Source: Symsagittifera roscoffensis
Taxonomy: Eukaryota > Xenacoelomorpha > Acoela > Convolutidae
Assembly (NCBI RefSeq): GCF_963678635.1
Contig: NC_087071.1
Span: forward strand, 18,599,613-18,663,612
Direction: 5' to 3'
DNA length: 64,000 nucleotides
Shown here: positions 61,101 through 64,000 of the stretch, piece after piece
Layout: every line of letters begins with the position of its first letter
Numbering within the stretch: the first letter of the stretch is position 1
Translations under genes and position numbers: made by a program
Notes under the pieces: generated by a model
What the model was told of the DNA's origin: nothing
Databases searched by the model: none
The model's input: only the letters and a program-made list of their open reading frames with translations

Positions 61101-61400
61101 GTCGCTCCATGAGTGTTTTGTTGACTAGAGTCGCCCCATGAGTGTTATGTTGACGAGAGCTGCCCCATGAGAGTTTTTTTGGCTAAAGTCGCCCAATGAG
61201 AGTTTTGTTGTTGAGAGTCGCCCCATGAGAGTTTTGTTGTTTTGTTAACAAGAGTCGCCTCATGAGAGTTTTGTTGTTTCGAGTTGTCCCATGATCGTTT
61301 TGTTGACTAGAGTCACCCAATGAAAAAATTGCTGACGTTAGTCGTCCCATAAAAGTCCTGTTGACAAAAACCGTCGCATGAAAGTTTTGTTGACTAGAAA
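58190..61400. repeat. 1,523-bp HOR, two copies
   Basis: GTTTTGTTGACAAGAG at 58811 matches 60334, and GTTTTGTTAACAAGAG at 59716 matches 61239, both offset 1,523 bp. Long stretches between them are identical, including one cassette each (59105 and 60625). Confidence 0.9.
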
Positions 61401-63179
61401 CGCCTCATGAGAGTTTTGTTGACAAGAGTTGCCTCATGAGAGTTTTGTTGACTTGAGTTGTCCCATGAGAGGTTTGTTGACTAGAGCCGCCCCATGAGAT
61501 TTGTGTTGACTAGAGTCGCCCCATGAGCGTATTGATGATTAGCATCTTCCCATGAAGGTTTTGTTCACTAGATTCGCCCATGAGAACTTCAATGACTGAA
61601 CTCGAGCCATCAAATTTTTGATGACTATAAGCTCCCATGAAAATTTTATTGACTGAAGTCACTCCCTGAGAGTTTTATTGACTAGAAACGCCCCTTAAGA
61701 TTTGTTTTAGTTTGCGTCGCCCCATGAGAGTTTTGTTGACTAGAGTTGCCACATGAGAGTTTTGTTAACAAGAGTCGCCTCATGAGAATTTTGTTGACTT
61801 GAGTTGTCCCATGAGAGTTCTGTTGACAAAAACCGTCGTATGAAAATTTTGTTGACCAGAGCTGCCCCATGAGAGTTTTGTTGACTAAAGTCGCCCAATG
61901 AGAGTTTTGTTGTTGAGAGTCGCCCCATGAGAGTTTTGTTGTTTTGTTGACAAGAGTCGCCTCATGAGAGTTTTGTTGTTTGGAGTTGTTCCATGATCGT
62001 TTTGTTGACTAGAGTCACCCAATGAAAAAATTGCTGACGTTAGTCGTCCCATGAGAGTTTTGTTGACAAGAGTCGCCTCATGAGAGTTTTGCTGACTTGG
62101 GTTGTCCCATGAGAGGTTTGTTGACAAGAGTCGCCTCATGAGAGTTTTGCTGACTTGAGTTGTCCCATGAGAGGTTTGTTGACTAGAGCCGCCCTATGAG
62201 ATTTGTGTTGACTAGAGTCGCCCCATGAGCGTATTGTTGGTTAGCATCTTCCCATCAAGGTTTTATTCACTAGATTCGCCCATGAGAACTTTAATGACTG
62301 AAGTCGAGCCATCAAATTTTTGATGACTATAAGCGCCCATGAAAATTTTATTGACTGAAGTCACTCCTTGAGAGCTTTATTGACTACAAACCTAGGAACG
62401 CCCCTTGAGATTTGTGTTTGCTTGCGTCGCCCCATGAGAATTTTGTTGACTAAAGTCGCCCTATAAGAGTTTTGTTGATGAGAGTCGCCTCATGAGATTT
62501 TCATCGTCTTAATGACAAGAGTCGCCTCATGAGTGTTTCGTTGATGAGAGTCGCCCCATGAGAGTTTTGTTAACAAGAGTCGCCTCATGAGAATTTTGTT
62601 GACTTGAGTTGTCCCCTGAGAGTTTTGTTGACTAAAGTCGCCCAATGAGAGTTTTGTTGTTGAGAGTCGCCCCATGAGAGTTTTGTTGTTTCGAGTTGTC
62701 CCATGATCGTTTTGTTGACTAGAGTCACCCAATGAAAAAGTTGCTGAAGTTAGTCGTCCCATAAGAGTTCTGTTGACAAAAACCGTCGTATGAAAAATTT
62801 GTTGACTAGAAACACCCCATGAGAGTTTTGTTGACAAGAGTCGCCTCATAAGAGTTTTGCTGACTTGAGTTGTCCCATGAGAGGTTTGTTGACTAGAGCC
62901 ACCCCATGAGATTTGTGTTGACTAGAGTCACCCCATGAGCGTATTGTTGATTTGCATCTTCCCATGAAGGTTTTGTTCACTAGATTCGCCCATGAGAATT
63001 TTAATGACTGAGTCGAGCCATCAAACTTTTGATGTCTATAAGCGCCCATGAAAATTTTATTGACTGAAGTCACTCCTTGAGAGTTTTATTGACTAGAAAC
63101 GCCCCTTGAGATTTGTGTTACTTTGCGTCGCCCCATGAGAGTTTTGTTGACTAAAGTCGCCTCATGAAAGTTTTGTTGA

Positions 63180-64000
63180 TGAGAGTCACCCCATGAGAGT
63201 TTTGTTAACAATAGTCGCCTCATGAGAGTTTTGTTGACTTGAGTTGTCCCATGAGAGTTTTGTTGACTAGAGTCGCCCAATGAAGGTTTTGTTGACTCAA
63301 ATCATCGTATGAGAATTTTGTTGACAGGAGTCGCCCCATGAGAGTTTTGTTGACTAGAGTCGCCCTACGGAAAAATTGCTGACGTGAGTCGTCCCATAAG
63401 AGTTCTGTTGACAATGATCACCCAATGAGCGTTCTGTTGAAAAAAATCGTCGTATGGTGTTTTGTTGACAAGAGTCGTCCAATAAAAGTTTTGCTGACTT
63501 GACTCGCGCCTTGAGAGTTTTGTGACTAGTTTAGCACCGTAAGAGTGTTGTTGCCTAGAGTCGCCCCATGAGAGTTTTGTCGACTAGAGCTGCCCCATGA
63601 GATTTTCATTGTGGTGTTGACAAGAGTCGCCTCATGAGAGTTTTGTTGACTTGAATTGTCCCATGTGAGTTTTGTTGACTAGAGTCGCTCAATGAAGATT
63701 TTGTTGACTCAAATCGTCGTATGAGAATTTTGTTGAAGGAGTCGCCCCAAAGAATTTTGTTAACAAGAGTCGCCCCATGGAAAAATTGCTGACGTGAGTC
63801 GTCCCATAAGAGTTCTGTTGACAATGGTCACCCAATGAGCGTTCTGTTGAAAAAAATCGTCGTATGAAATTTTTGTTGACTAGAGTCGCCCAATAAAAGT
63901 TTTGCTGACTTGACTTGCCCCTTGACAGTTTTGTGACTAGTTGCGCCCCATGAGAGTGTTTCTGTCTGAAGTCGCCCCATGAGTTTTTTCGACTAGAATC
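63180..64000. repeat. 410-bp HOR at right edge
   Basis: AAAAATTGCTGACGTGAGTC occurs at 63371 and 63781, offset 410 bp, with matching flanks including ACAATG(A/G)TCACCC. The array has not ended at the window edge. Confidence 0.85.

Larger units (their letters stand above)
51830..63130. repeat. Cassette-bearing outer zone, right
   Basis: The same cassette as at 21235-23110 recurs about 12 times, near 51835, 55490, 55985, 56810, 57095, 57495, 57785, 59105, 60625, 61540, 62235 and 62945. Truncated forms reading GATTAGCATCTTTTTGTTG lie near 52180 and 53600. Confidence 0.85.
21115..64000. repeat. 29-bp satellite array, head to tail, continues past right edge
   Basis: The whole interval consists of variants of one monomer of about 29 bp, GTCGCCCCATGAGAG followed by TTTTGTTGACTAGA, all in the same orientation. 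At 29 bp this is about 1,450-1,480 monomers. GC is near 48% in the consensus. Common monomer variants replace CCCCATG by CCCAATG, GTCGTATG, CCTCTTG or CCCTCTG, and GACTAGAGTC by GACTTGAGTC, GACTAAAATC or GACAAGAGTC. The variants are arranged in higher-order repeats that differ from one stretch to another. No unrelated insertion is evident. Every listed minus-strand reading frame in the array is explained by the repeat itself. Confidence 0.97.

Noticed and set aside
21108-63824. Many minus-strand ORFs of 60-129 codons in the satellite
   Set aside because: They arise from the monomer itself: the minus strand has a stop in only one of three phases and variant monomers remove it. They share the same peptide pieces, and no fixed start or end recurs outside the HORs.
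21115-64000. CRISPR array (regular 29-bp repeat)
   Set aside because: The repeats are directly contiguous with no unique spacers, no cas genes are near, and the context is eukaryotic.
21115-64000. Hammerhead ribozyme satellite
   Set aside because: I looked for a CUGANGA core with a matching GAAA and cleavage triplet in each monomer; the ATGAGAG and GACTAGAG words do not provide it.
21115-64000. Hairpin from GACT-AG-AGTC in each monomer
   Set aside because: The arms are only 4 bp with a 2-nt loop and are not maintained in many variants, so a stable structure is unlikely.

Overview
The window looks like nuclear DNA of an invertebrate animal. It holds a decayed Ty3/Gypsy-type retroelement on the minus strand (1-17149), about 4 kb of non-coding spacer, and then a tandem satellite that fills the rest (about 21115-64000) and runs off the right edge. 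There is no bacterial gene organisation, no rRNA or tRNA gene that I could see, and no CRISPR array. The taxon cannot be fixed from the sequence alone.

Retroelement, read right to left on the minus strand: a long Gag N-terminal part (17092-15491), a Gag nucleocapsid part with two perfect CCHC zinc knuckles (15474-14434), an aspartic protease (14298-13171), reverse transcriptase and RNase H (about 12954-10847), a linker of unknown function (10682-10227), an integrase with H2C2 and DD35E motifs and a GPF-type C-terminal module (10177-8248), a small unplaced ORF (8035-7763), and then a very long third reading frame (7315 to beyond position 1). The third frame carries a coiled coil, an SGNH/GDSL-hydrolase-like region, a second region with GDSL and GSND motifs, and several unrecognised segments. 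Almost every domain is interrupted by stops or frameshifts and the RNase H lost a catalytic aspartate, so this copy should be unable to move by itself. No LTR pair, primer-binding site or target-site duplication was identified. The left end lies outside the window.

Inside the third frame a block of about 988 bp is tandemly duplicated (1191-2178 and 2189-3176). The spacer 17150-21114 contains an imperfect duplication of about 185 bp just upstream of gag, a cluster of GGAGGGT motifs (18079-18460), a 13-C run and a T-rich tract.

The satellite is built from a head-to-tail monomer of about 29 bp (core GCCCCATGAGAG, then TTTTGTTGACTAGAGTC), roughly 1,450-1,480 monomers in view. It is not uniform. 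Different stretches have different higher-order repeats (HORs): about 575, 1,299, 461, 636/433 (1,069 together), 574, 1,523 and 410 bp. A distinctive multi-monomer cassette occurs only in the two outer parts of the visible array, while the best-homogenised HOR blocks lie inside. This is the pattern expected if unequal exchange keeps renewing the interior. The minus-strand ORFs in the array follow from the monomer sequence and are not annotated as genes.
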